This document shows positions 1 through 7,226 of a stretch of 10,991 nucleotides of DNA, in pieces; positions within the stretch are counted from its first letter, which is position 1; each line of letters opens with the position of its first letter. This DNA comes from Bacteroidota bacterium (GTDB lineage Bacteria > Bacteroidota > Ignavibacteria > Kryptoniales > JAKASW01): assembly GCA_021789755.1 (NCBI GenBank), contig JAJYJD010000107.1, forward strand, positions 1 through 10,991, in the 5' to 3' direction. The position numbers and the translations under genes are program-made. Below the pieces are notes generated by a model. That model made no database searches. It saw only the letters and a program-made list of their open reading frames with translations, and had not been told where the DNA came from.

Positions 1-171
1 TATGAATCTGAATCGGGCTTATGGATGGCTCCTATCACCGGCTGCGGTTCCACAGCAACACGATGCAATCTGTCGCCCGGTGGTTCCATCGAAATGATGT
101 TACTCTGTGAAATATTCAATGTTTCCCGGTCAAAACATGGCATAACTTTGAACCTCTTCGACACGAAATAG
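1..171 (+). CDS. Possible C-terminal end of an unrecognised protein (partial)
   Basis: Frame 1 is open from the window edge to a TAG at 169-171, giving 56 residues with no need for an internal start. The piece contains the stretch LSPGGSIEMMLLCEIFNVS, whose alternating hydrophobic pattern after a PGG turn would fit the last strands of a beta-sandwich domain. I do not recognise the family. The only support is an uninterrupted frame and plausible composition, so it could be chance. The 169 bases between this stop and the next gene contain no other convincing ORF and no clear terminator. Confidence 0.3.
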   Translation, partial: YESESGLWMAPITGCGSTATRCNLSPGGSIEMMLLCEIFNVSRSKHGITLNLFDTK

Positions 172-340
172 CTCGCTGCCTCTCCAGGGGATTGCATGGA
201 ATTCCCTCAGGGATTAAGTTAACATTAAGAGTGAAAGGAAGTTCGTGTAAAAGATACTGAAGTTTAATTTGGCGGTGAGGGCTGTCGCAACTTATCCGCA
301 TCGGGACGACTTAGACAACTCCGATAATCAAGGAGAATTG

Positions 341-1357
341 ATGAAACACTTGGTGCTAATAGCAGGAACACTGATTGCCGCGGTTCTGTACGGCGGCTGC
401 GGGAATCCGACCGCGAATCCGATCACCCCCGTCGCTTCCGGAGGCTGGTCCCGCATGGACAGCGTCCATACAAGCGCCCCGGTTAACACGTTCGCTTCAG
501 CCGGACCGAATCTCGTTGCGGGTTGCGTTAACGGGGTTCTCCTTTCAAGCGACAACGGAACGACCTGGGTCACGGTAGACAGCGGGCTGCCTGCAAACGC
601 CTGGGTCACGGGGTTTATTGTCCTCGGTAACAACCTTTATCTCAGTTCACAGGGGAACGGCGTATATGTCTCGACCAACAACGGAGTGAGTTGGACGAGC
701 GCAAATTCCGGTGTGAGAAACAGGTTCGTCCAGTCGATTACGACAGACGGCACAAACCTTTACGCGGGTACCTGGGGCGGCCTCTGGGGGACAACGGGCG
801 GCGGCGTCTTCCGATCTTCCGACGGCGGCAAGAACTGGGTGGAGGCCAACGTCGGCTTGACCGACACAAATGTCACTGCGCTCACGACAAGCGGCACAAA
901 CATCTTTGCAGGCACTATGAGCGGCGGTGTCTTCAGATCCACAGATGGCGGGGCACACTGGAATCCGGTGAATATCGGGTTGACTTACAACTGGGGTATA
1001 CAGGCTCTTCTCGTAAATGGGGGGAACTTGTACGTCAGCTGTGTCTCCTACGGCCTTTATGTGTCGACAAATTACGGGTCAAGCTGGAGCAGTTTCGGCT
1101 CGGGCCTTCCCAGCAAATATGTAAATTCCGTCGCGTTCAGCGCGTCCGACATTTTTGTAGGTTCGGGAATCGGCGTATCCCGGTCCACCGACGGAGGGAA
1201 TACGTGGAGCAGCTATAACACCGGGCTCAGCGACACATTGGTTTCCAGTCTCACGGTTTTCGGCGGATACCTCTTTGCGGGTAATTATGCACAAACGGTG
1301 CCGCGACTATATCAAGGTCCGCTCCTTTCGTTCGGTATCTGGCGCCGTTCACCTTGA
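341..1357 (+). CDS. Asp-box (BNR/YCF48-like) beta-propeller lipoprotein
   Basis: Predicted 338-residue secreted lipoprotein. The ATG at 341 is chosen because AAGGAGAA lies 4 nt upstream and the first 20 residues form a lipoprotein signal peptide: Lys2, a hydrophobic core, and YGGC with Cys20 as the lipidation site. An in-frame start further upstream has no such support. The mature part carries six Asp boxes of the form S-[ST]-[DN]-x-G-x-x-W, at about residues 69-76, 111-118, 159-166, 200-207, 242-249 and 282-289. They recur every 40-48 residues, each followed by a short GL turn and a strand ending in FAGT or a similar motif. This fits a six-repeat beta-propeller of the BNR/YCF48/sortilin type. 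Such domains usually bind partners or serve as scaffolds; no catalytic set is visible. The protein stops abruptly after GIWRRSP and has no type IX secretion sorting domain. Substrate and role are unknown. Confidence 0.85.
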   Translation: MKHLVLIAGTLIAAVLYGGCGNPTANPITPVASGGWSRMDSVHTSAPVNTFASAGPNLVAGCVNGVLLSSDNGTTWVTVDSGLPANAWVTGFIVLGNNLYLSSQGNGVYVSTNNGVSWTSANSGVRNRFVQSITTDGTNLYAGTWGGLWGTTGGGVFRSSDGGKNWVEANVGLTDTNVTALTTSGTNIFAGTMSGGVFRSTDGGAHWNPVNIGLTYNWGIQALLVNGGNLYVSCVSYGLYVSTNYGSSWSSFGSGLPSKYVNSVAFSASDIFVGSGIGVSRSTDGGNTWSSYNTGLSDTLVSSLTVFGGYLFAGNYAQTVPRLYQGPLLSFGIWRRSP

Positions 1358-1404
1358 TATGCAGCAGGCGGTTCTGAGTAAGGCGTTCCGCATCCGCCGA
1401 TCTT

Positions 1405-1825
1405 TTACGCTGGCGGACGCACCAAGTGTTGCTCGCATCCTGCCATAGATAGTCCGGCGGTATTATGTATTGGCGGAAAGGCCCACTCGATAGCCTTTAC
1501 CTCGAGATCCACATCCCTCACAATCACCTGAGAAGCATCGGTGATCTTTTGGAAATTCTTTTCAATGAGTACTGCCAACGATTTGTCACCGCCTGTCAAC
1601 GCTCTAACGAGATCATCGCGCTGACGAAAAGCGGGGCAAAGCGTCGATCAGCGACTTCCTCCCAGACGAGGTCATGTACAGCGATTTAGACAGCATTAGC
1701 TGGCTACAATCATGCGATATTCGCTCTCTTTCTTCCGTTGATTTAGCAAATAATTTCTGCATGAAGGTTTCCGGATCAAAGTCAAAGCCATGCTGAATCC
1801 ACGCGGCTTCAGACCAGAAATTCAC
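1405..1825 (-). pseudogene. Frameshifted gene fragment, unknown family
   Basis: Two minus-strand frames join end to end. The first starts at a GTG (1825) preceded by AGAAGAGG and runs to a TGA at 1613-1615, ending in LPRFSSAR. The second is already open at that point, continues with DDLVRALTGGDKSL and stops at 1405. A single-base shift at about 1613-1620 would fuse them into one protein of about 140 residues with natural composition: amphipathic, acidic and basic mixed, with a strand-like VIVRDVDLEVKAIEW segment. I do not recognise the family. The plus-strand frame across the same DNA (1465-1689) has poor composition and is probably its shadow. The fragment sits in a decayed stretch next to another truncated gene, which supports a remnant rather than a sequencing slip, but neither is excluded. 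Confidence 0.35.
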
Positions 1826-1908
1826 CCTCTTCTCTGTGCCCGCGTGCCTCTATGTTTGGATTCGACCACAAGCGGTGAGCGCTGCACAGCGGCGACAAGC
1901 TTCCGGAA

Positions 1909-2397
1909 TTACCTGCCTTTCCAGAATTCCTCCCAGCGATTCTTCTCATCCTGCAGGTTTATTCTCTCCATTATTCCGGGAAAATATTCACTGAAGCTCA
2001 TCCCGGACGACTCGTACTTTTCGAGGCTTTGATAAATTGTCGGACACAGGATGAAGCCGAATTTATACTCGGTCGAGAGAGATGCCTGTACGCCGGAGCT
2101 GTCGAGATGGTAAAGTGTCTCCTCCAATCTTATATCCATCGCTTCCGCAAAACATTCAGTGAAAAGCGTGTTCCAATCCCCCCGCCTCATGTCAATTTTC
2201 GACTTCACCTCGTCGTAAAGTCCGGAGAGTCGACTTACATCTGCAGAATCACTTCTGACCAAAGGCGCGGCGACTCGGTTAAGAAGGTAGTAATAGAAAA
2301 TCGTCCTGTCAGGCTCGTTTTCCTGCGTGCCGACGATCACGTAAAAATCGCCGTTCACCGTGGCGGTCAACGAAGAGAAATAAGAGAGCAGCGGCAT
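1909..2397 (-). CDS. DUF4932-like protein, N-terminally truncated, HExxH motif lost
   Basis: The 162-residue frame looks like the C-terminal half of DUF4932-type proteins, judged from memory of the family. Those have a zinc-peptidase-like HEFxHxFVNPLV helix, then a linker, then WK-x-x-x-x-E-x-x-x-R-A-x-x-I-R, and a final LE-x-Y region. Here YYLLNRVAAPLV (residues 36-47) takes the place of the HExxH helix, so both His and the Glu are gone. DWNTLFTECFAEAMDIRL (74-91) matches the second block, and SLEKYESSGMSFSEYFPGI the end. The same frame stays open upstream to a TAA at 2446-2448, with a plausible strand (QIHFELMPLLSYF) crossing the annotated ATG at 2397, which has no Shine-Dalgarno. The N-terminal half expected for the family is missing. 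This is probably a decaying or inactive remnant; the family call is tentative. Confidence 0.4.
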   Translation of the reverse strand: MPLLSYFSSLTATVNGDFYVIVGTQENEPDRTIFYYYLLNRVAAPLVRSDSADVSRLSGLYDEVKSKIDMRRGDWNTLFTECFAEAMDIRLEETLYHLDSSGVQASLSTEYKFGFILCPTIYQSLEKYESSGMSFSEYFPGIMERINLQDEKNRWEEFWKGR

Positions 2398-2642
2398 GAG
2401 CTCGAAATGGATTTGCGGCGAACTCGTTGGTTCCTTCTGAGTGAATTAGTGCTGTATCGTTTTCCGGCAGGCTAAGATACCGTGGCGGTCCTGTACGCTT
2501 TACTTCTGTTCATTGTATCCGCTTATGGCTGCCGGGGTTCCATTTCATCTCCTGGCAGCACTGATTTCAGAGTGGGATGCGATCGCAACAAATCAACCCT
2601 TTGACCGCAGACGATGCGGAAAATTGAACCAACTTCCTTTTC

Positions 2643-2739
2643 CTTCTTTGCGGCTAGACTATACTTACAAGTTTCGATTACCCGCCCGACAAGCAAGCCG
2701 GCCCGCAGGATTTTACCGCCGAGGTGCAAAGAAGCTAAG
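2643..2739. repeat. Degenerate inverted repeat, GCAAAGAAG arms
   Basis: CTTCTTTGC at 2643-2651 and its exact reverse complement GCAAAGAAG at 2726-2734 flank about 74 bases. The right arm lies in ACCGCCGAGGTGCAAAGAAG followed by CTAAG. This resembles the ACCGCxxAGGxGCAAAGAA type of intergenic repeat seen in many environmental genomes. The resemblance is from memory and the copies are diverged. Confidence 0.35.
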
Positions 2740-2944
2740 TTTGGTTAACAATTCCCACGGGAAAAAGCTTGGAAAATTCATTCATCCCATCGTTGTGCCG
2801 CTCAATTGCGGGGCCACTTCTATGGCTTCGCGTCTCACCGCCTCCAGTTCATTTGTACCATAATAGTATATCAATGATGCCGCACCTGTGAGGCGAACCG
2901 CTCCGGCGCGCAGGGCAAGGCGGAATTTGCTGTGAAGATTCAAT

Positions 2945-3056
2945 CGCTAAGAACACGAAGGCTAAGCGTTTGCTTTCCTCTTTCAAAGAAAATAAAGAAA
3001 AGGATCTTTCACGGACTTTGTATGCGATTTGTCTTTGTGATTCTTGTGGTAAAGAA
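2945..3056. repeat. MITE-like imperfect inverted repeat downstream of ruvA
   Basis: The left end CGCTAAGAACACGAAGGCTAAG (split here as CGCTAAGAACAC and GAAGGCTAAG) at 2945-2966 matches the reverse complement of the right end. On the minus strand the right end reads CTTTACCACAAGAATCAC then AAAG (3033-3054). The shared core is AAGAA(T)CACrAAG. The interior holds an imperfect TTTCCTCTTTC / GAAAATAAAGAAAAG stem. The total of about 110 bases with complementary ends and no ORF suggests a small palindromic mobile-type repeat or its remnant. It shares wording with the 2726-2739 arm. Confidence 0.4.
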
Positions 3057-3073
3057 TTGACGAGCTCGCCACG

Positions 3074-3092
3074 AAAAAGAGGACTTCCCCCT
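3074..3092 (-). terminator. Weak intrinsic terminator at the ruvA stop
   Basis: On the minus strand AGGGGG, loop AAG, then TCCTCT (with two G-U pairs) is followed directly by TTTT and then C. The hairpin overlaps the ruvA TAG (3091-3093). The stem is short and the T run brief, so termination may be partial, but it sits where the operon should end. Confidence 0.45.
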
Positions 3093-3687
3093 ACTTGACT
3101 TCCTTCAGCGCGGCCCTGACCAGTTCCTCTACCGATTTCCCCGCCGATGCATCGCGCTTCAGGACTTCCCTGATCGCCCGCTCGCACTGAACGCGCGAAT
3201 AGCCAAGCGCGACAAGAGCATCGACTGCCCCAGACCTTGCTTCTTCCTTGCCCTCGAGTGCTTCACCCGATACAGATATCTCTACACGCTGGATCTTGTC
3301 GCGGAGCTCGAGAACGACGCGCTCTGCGGTCTTCCTTCCGATGCCCGGCATGGACATAAGCGCCTGGGAATCGGCACCCGCAATGAAGCCGTAAATATCC
3401 GCAGCACCCGCTGACGAGAGAAGGCCCAGCGCAGTCTTCGGTCCGATGCCCGTAACGCTGATTAGAAGATTGAAGAGCTTCCGTTCGTCTTCGGTCGCGA
3501 AGCCGTACAACTGCATGTCGTCCTCGCGAACGATGAGGACGGTGAAGACGGAGACTTCGTCGTTTACTTTCCCGACGGCATCGTAAGTGGATATCGGGAT
3601 GTGTACTTCGTATGAGATCCCATTCACGTTCACGACGAGCGACGTCGGATTCTTTTGTTCGAGGCGCCCCTTCAGCCGGTATATCAT
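3091..3687 (-). CDS. ruvA: Holliday junction branch migration protein RuvA
   Basis: RuvA binds four-way DNA junctions as a tetramer and loads the RuvB motor for branch migration during recombinational repair in the cytoplasm. The 198-residue length is normal. It opens with the family start MIYRLKGRLE and an OB-fold domain (about 1-63, ending LYGFAT). Two helix-hairpin-helix motifs follow: VTGIGPKTALGLL at 78-90 and MPGIGRKTAERVVLEL at 113-128. A charged linker (about 135-150) leads to a small three-helix C-terminal domain with ALVALGYS near 157-164, which contacts RuvB. Its ATG shares four bases (ATGA) with the ruvC stop, so the two are translationally coupled. GAGGCGAG just upstream, inside ruvC, may help ribosome binding. 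ruvB does not follow; it must lie elsewhere in the genome. Confidence 0.97.
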   Translation of the reverse strand: MIYRLKGRLEQKNPTSLVVNVNGISYEVHIPISTYDAVGKVNDEVSVFTVLIVREDDMQLYGFATEDERKLFNLLISVTGIGPKTALGLLSSAGAADIYGFIAGADSQALMSMPGIGRKTAERVVLELRDKIQRVEISVSGEALEGKEEARSGAVDALVALGYSRVQCERAIREVLKRDASAGKSVEELVRAALKEVK

Positions 3688-4247
3688 TTCACTCGCCTCA
3701 GGGAGCTGCGCTTCACGACAAGATGGCCGTTCTTGTCGACAAACTCCTTCCAGGTCCTGTACTTCGTTTTGTCAGCCCCGCAATTTTGAGCGTGGCAGAT
3801 CGCGACGGCGCAGGCATCCGCTTCGTCTTCGCGTAAAACGAGATCTTCTCCGCCGGCAAGAAGCTGCTTCACCATGTACTTGACCTGGACTTTCGACGCG
3901 TTCCCGTTACCTGTCACCGATTGTTTCACTTTTCTGGGAGAATATTCCACCACTTCGACTTTTTTCAGGGCAGCTGCGAGGACCGCCGCGCTGCGCGCGT
4001 AACCGAGTTTGTATGCGCTCTGTGCGTTCTTCCCATAAAACCCCGCCTCCACAGCCACGCTCCCGATTCGGAACTGGCCGAACAACTGGCCGACCTTCTC
4101 GAAAATCCTCACAAGTTTATCGGGCATCGACTGCGTGTCCGTCAGAAGAATCGTCCCGAAGTCCATTACGGTACTCCGATTATTGTCCGACTCTATCACG
4201 GCATAGCCCGTTTTCCGCGAACCGGGATCGATGCCAAGAATAATCAT
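3684..4247 (-). CDS. ruvC: Crossover junction endodeoxyribonuclease RuvC
   Basis: RuvC is a dimeric, metal-dependent resolvase that cuts Holliday junctions symmetrically in concert with RuvAB. The start at 4247 gives 187 residues beginning MIILGIDPGSRKTGY, the canonical N-terminus. The frame is open to 4373, but the extra 42 residues are unlike the family and overlap yebC. The RNase H-fold acidic set is complete: Asp7, Glu67 (AVEAGF), Asp141 and Asp144 (REDEADACAVAICH). The DNA-contacting KNAQSAYKLGYARS and YSPRKVKQSVTGNGNASK segments are also present. A short basic tail (TWKEF to RRVK) extends past the catalytic core. The yebC-ruvC gap is 58 nt, and I see only a weak ribosome site (GGGAT) before the ATG. 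ruvA follows with a 4-nt overlap. Confidence 0.96.
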   Translation of the reverse strand: MIILGIDPGSRKTGYAVIESDNNRSTVMDFGTILLTDTQSMPDKLVRIFEKVGQLFGQFRIGSVAVEAGFYGKNAQSAYKLGYARSAAVLAAALKKVEVVEYSPRKVKQSVTGNGNASKVQVKYMVKQLLAGGEDLVLREDEADACAVAICHAQNCGADKTKYRTWKEFVDKNGHLVVKRSSLRRVK

Positions 4248-4305
4248 CTCGACGGAAATCCCGAGGTCGCCAGCGTGCTTTCTATTCTTGACAGGATCCG
4301 GACTC

Positions 4306-5055
4306 TCACTGGTTGAGCTGGGCCAATACGCTGTCGTCGATATCGAAATTCGCGTAGACGTTCTGCACGTCATCGTGTTCCTCGAGCGCCTCCATCAGCT
4401 TCAGGACCTGTTCGGCTTCCTTCCCTTCGACGCGGACGAGGTTCTGAGGAAGGAGCTGAGAAGCGGCATTATTGATCTTGATCCCTTTTCCCTCGATCGC
4501 TTTCTTGACCGCCTCGAAATTCTCAGCCGATGTCGTGATATCGTAGTAATCCTCTTCCGCCTTCATGTCATCCGCGCCGGCTTCGAGAATTATGTTGAGC
4601 AGGTCGTCCTCTCCGATAGCTGCCTTCGGGACCTCGATGCTCCCTTTTTTCTGGAACATCCACGCGACAGATCCGGCTTCTGCCAGTTTTCCGTTGTTGC
4701 GGTCCAGTAAATGACGGAGCTCGGCCACGGTCCTGTTCTTGTTGTCCGTGACGAGTTCTATCATCAGCGCCACGCCGCCGGGCCCATATCCTTCGTACGT
4801 AATCTCTTCATACTGGACGCCGGGAAGTTCGCCCGTGCCGCGCTGAACGGCGCGCTTGATGTTGTCGGCGGGCATGTTGTTGTCTTTGGCTGTCTGCACC
4901 GCGAGCCTCAGTCTGGGATTACCGTTGATGTCCCCGCCGCCATTCTTCGCGGCGATGGTTATTTCCTTGATGAGGCGGCTAAACAATTTCCCGCGCTGTG
5001 CGTCGGTCCCTGCCTTCTTGTGTTTGATTTTGGCCCATTTATTATGTCCGGACAT
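4306..5055 (-). CDS. yebC: YebC/PmpR family protein (TACO1-like)
   Basis: The 249-residue protein starts with the diagnostic MSGHNKWAKIKHKKAGTDAQ and keeps the family blocks: LFSRLIKEI, GNPRLRLAVQTAKDNNMP, YEGYGPGGVALMIE and DNKNRTVAELRHLL. Members are annotated as DNA-binding regulators. More recent work on YebC-type and TACO1 proteins points to a ribosome-associated role easing translation of proline-rich stretches, so the regulator label is uncertain. The start is firm: AGGAGG lies 6-7 nt upstream of the ATG, within the last codons of recJ, and only 3 nt separate the recJ stop from this ATG. yebC next to ruvC is a common bacterial arrangement. Confidence 0.96.
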   Translation of the reverse strand: MSGHNKWAKIKHKKAGTDAQRGKLFSRLIKEITIAAKNGGGDINGNPRLRLAVQTAKDNNMPADNIKRAVQRGTGELPGVQYEEITYEGYGPGGVALMIELVTDNKNRTVAELRHLLDRNNGKLAEAGSVAWMFQKKGSIEVPKAAIGEDDLLNIILEAGADDMKAEEDYYDITTSAENFEAVKKAIEGKGIKINNAASQLLPQNLVRVEGKEAEQVLKLMEALEEHDDVQNVYANFDIDDSVLAQLNQ

Positions 5056-5058
5056 GAT

Positions 5059-6807
5059 TCAACCTCCTAAGCTTTCCTTGCCGATTCCTCGCCCCGTCGG
5101 AACCCTGGGACTCTCGGACTCGGAAGTGTTTCTGAAATCCTTTAGTTGCAACTGATAATATACGTTACCCGCATAATGATTTTCATCAACCGAATACACG
5201 ACATCGAGCCTCGCACCTGCTTTCACGCTGCTGTCGCCGTTCCTGAATTTAATCGCATCGAACGTGACGCCGTTCGATCTTAATTTCATCTTCAGGTGAG
5301 AATTCCCGACAATACGGGCATCCGAGAGGTAAACGTTCGCCGTGCGGAAGACCGGCTTGGAATTGTGCGGCCCGAACGGCTCGAACATTTTCAGCGTATT
5401 CATGAAATCCCCGTTGACTTCGCCGAGGTCGAGATCGGAATCGATCGAGATCACCGGGGTCTTCAGGTCTTCGGTGATCGTACGGGCCACTACCTCTTCG
5501 AATTTTGCAGAGAAACGTTCGAGGTTCTCCGGCATGAGTGCCATTCCCGCTGCGACCTTGTGACCGCCGAACTGAAGCAGGAGATCCGAACATTCCCTTA
5601 TTGCCGCGAAGACATCGTACCCGGCGACGCTGCGCGCGCTTCCGCGTATCACGCCGTCAACTGTCGCGAGCATGATCGTCGGCCGGTAAAAACTCTCCAC
5701 GATCCTTGAAGCCACAATGCCTACGACCCCCGGGTGCCATGAGTCCTTGTGCAGAACAAGCGAACTTCGGTCCCCGCGTGCAAACATCTGGACGGCAAGT
5801 TCCTGCGCCTCATTGAAGGTTTTCTCATCGAGAAGCTTCCTGTGAGAATTTTCGCTCTCCAGTACCTGTGCGAATTCCTGCGCCAGGTCGGCGTTGTCCG
5901 TGATCAGGAGCTCCACCGCGCGCTTGGCATCGCCCAGGCGCCCGACCGCGTTGATTCGGGGAGCAATGTTGAAGGAAACCTGTCCCGTCGTGAGTCTTCC
6001 AAGCTCAACTCTCGAGCTTTCCAACAGCGCCTTTATGCCCGCTCTCGGATGACCGGCGATGGCTTTAAACCCGGCCTGGACGAAAATACGGTTCTCACCG
6101 ACGAGTGGCACGACATCGGCCGCCGCAGCAATTGCCACGAGGTCGAGGTACTCATCAGGAAGCTCGCTCTTTCCGAGCTTGACAGAGATCGCCTTGGCAA
6201 ACTTGTAAGCGACTCCGCAACCGGAAAGAAACTTGAACGGATAGTTGCATCCGGGTTTGATCGGGTCCAGCACGGCAACCGCGTCCGGGCAGTCTTCCAC
6301 CTCGTGATGGTCGCAAACGATCGTGTCTATTCCTTTGGATGAAGCGTACGCGATCTCTTTTGCCGCAGCGACGCCGCAGTCGACGCTGACGAGCAGCGTA
6401 AATCCGGCCGACGCAGCAAACTCAACTCCGGTCGTGCTGATGCCGTACCCCTCCTTCAGTCTGTCGGGAATGTAGAACTCGACATTGGCGCCGAGTTTCC
6501 TGAAGAACATGTATAGGAGAGCGGCGCCGGTCGTCCCGTCGACATCGTAGTCGCCGTATACGAGAATCTTCTCGTACCGTTCCAGGGCCTCGAACGCCCG
6601 GTCTACAGCCCTGGTCATCCCGTTCATGAGAAAAGGGTCGTGCTGATCTTCCAGACTGGAGTGGAAAAACATTTTGGCTTTCTCGGCGGAGTCAAGGCCT
6701 CGCTGGGCAAGGAGTCTCGCAATAATAGGCTTTACCTTCAGCTGCTGGGACAGCTCGTCTACCGTCCTCGCATCTGCCTGCTCTGTCAATCTCCAGCTGT
6801 ACTTCAT
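5059..6807 (-). CDS. recJ: Single-stranded-DNA-specific exonuclease RecJ
   Basis: RecJ degrades single-stranded DNA 5' to 3'. It generates ends for RecA loading in the RecFOR pathway and acts in mismatch and base-excision repair. From the ATG at 6807 the protein has 582 residues; a TTG directly before it (6810) would add one Met. The DHH domain shows motif I in ILVYGDYDVDGTTGAAL (about 82-97), the VSVDCG Asp near 143, and motif III VCDHHEVEDCP (about 164-174). The DHHA1 part carries the WHPGVVGIVASRI block and GGHKVAAGMAL. The OB-like C-terminal domain ends in a proline- and glycine-rich tail. No Shine-Dalgarno is evident. About 30 nt separate it from the rnpB 3' end with no terminator between, so recJ is likely read from the same transcript. 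The yebC ribosome site lies in its last codons. Confidence 0.97.
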   Translation of the reverse strand: MKYSWRLTEQADARTVDELSQQLKVKPIIARLLAQRGLDSAEKAKMFFHSSLEDQHDPFLMNGMTRAVDRAFEALERYEKILVYGDYDVDGTTGAALLYMFFRKLGANVEFYIPDRLKEGYGISTTGVEFAASAGFTLLVSVDCGVAAAKEIAYASSKGIDTIVCDHHEVEDCPDAVAVLDPIKPGCNYPFKFLSGCGVAYKFAKAISVKLGKSELPDEYLDLVAIAAAADVVPLVGENRIFVQAGFKAIAGHPRAGIKALLESSRVELGRLTTGQVSFNIAPRINAVGRLGDAKRAVELLITDNADLAQEFAQVLESENSHRKLLDEKTFNEAQELAVQMFARGDRSSLVLHKDSWHPGVVGIVASRIVESFYRPTIMLATVDGVIRGSARSVAGYDVFAAIRECSDLLLQFGGHKVAAGMALMPENLERFSAKFEEVVARTITEDLKTPVISIDSDLDLGEVNGDFMNTLKMFEPFGPHNSKPVFRTANVYLSDARIVGNSHLKMKLRSNGVTFDAIKFRNGDSSVKAGARLDVVYSVDENHYAGNVYYQLQLKDFRNTSESESPRVPTGRGIGKESLGG

Positions 6808-6837
6808 CAAAGGACTACCGTCACTGCTAAATGAATA

Positions 6838-7226
6838 TCAGAGTGAGCCGATAAGCCGAATTCTGTCTTTTCCGGTCCACACCGGTGAACAGGAAGAGGC
6901 AGCCATTTATCTAAGCGACCTACCCGGGAGTCGAATGAGACTGGCCGCCTCACTGCCCGAAGACATTTCTCCCTTACTTGGTCTTGCTCCGCAGGGGGTT
7001 TACCGTGCATCCCGATGTCGCCACCGGGAACGGTGGGCTCTTGCCCCGCCTTTTCACCCTTACCGCGATCCAACGAGTTGAATCGCGGCGGTATGTTTTC
7101 TGTGGCACTTTCCGTCGGGTCGCCCCGCCTCCGGCACACACCGAAGTGAATACCGGAGCCTGCTGCCATTTGGAGTCCGGACTTTCCTCCCCGACCGGGG
7201 TCGGAGCGGCTGCCTGGCTCACTCCT
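6838..7226 (-). ncRNA. rnpB: RNase P RNA, bacterial type A
   Basis: This is the catalytic RNA of ribonuclease P, which matures tRNA 5' ends with the small protein RnpA. On the minus strand the universal blocks appear in order. GAGGAAAGTCCGG (7177-7189) is near the 5' end. CACGGTAAACC (6997-7007) and GGAGCAAGACCAAGTAAGGG follow. CCCGGGTAGG comes next, and ACAGAATTCGGCTTAT (6851-6866) closes the 3' side. P1 is a perfect 9-bp helix: GAGTGAGCC at 7216-7224 with GGCTCACTC at 6841-6849. The length of about 389 nt fits type A. Ends are estimated from P1 and may be off by a few bases. The 5' strand of P1 contains the last codon and stop of the RNase HI gene. No terminator follows, so the RNA is probably cut from a polycistronic transcript or has a weak internal promoter. 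Confidence 0.96.

Larger units (their letters stand above)
2446..3073. other. Non-coding stretch, no supported gene
   Basis: About 630 bases lie between the truncated DUF4932-like fragment and the operon terminator. Frames here (for example 2513-2863 plus, 2523-2729 minus) are rich in Arg, Ser and Pro, lack ribosome sites and show no domain I recognise. The stretch contains the inverted-repeat units listed separately, and an A+T-rich core at about 2970-3010 within otherwise mixed sequence. Confidence 0.5.

Noticed and set aside
691..1218. 175-codon plus-strand frame within the lipoprotein gene
   Set aside because: It is the +1 shadow of the Asp-box protein; Arg-rich composition, no ribosome site, no domain.
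2029..2475. 148-codon plus-strand frame
   Set aside because: Antisense to the DUF4932-like frame, which has far more protein-like composition and a recognisable pattern; the plus frame is Arg- and Cys-rich without motifs.
4248..4373. Longer ruvC start at 4373
   Set aside because: The added 42 residues are low-complexity Ser/Thr/Ile, overlap the end of yebC and precede the canonical MIILGIDPG start.
5296..6342. Long plus-strand frames opposite recJ (5296-5709, 5749-6342)
   Set aside because: Antisense shadows of recJ caused by its codon bias; no family features.
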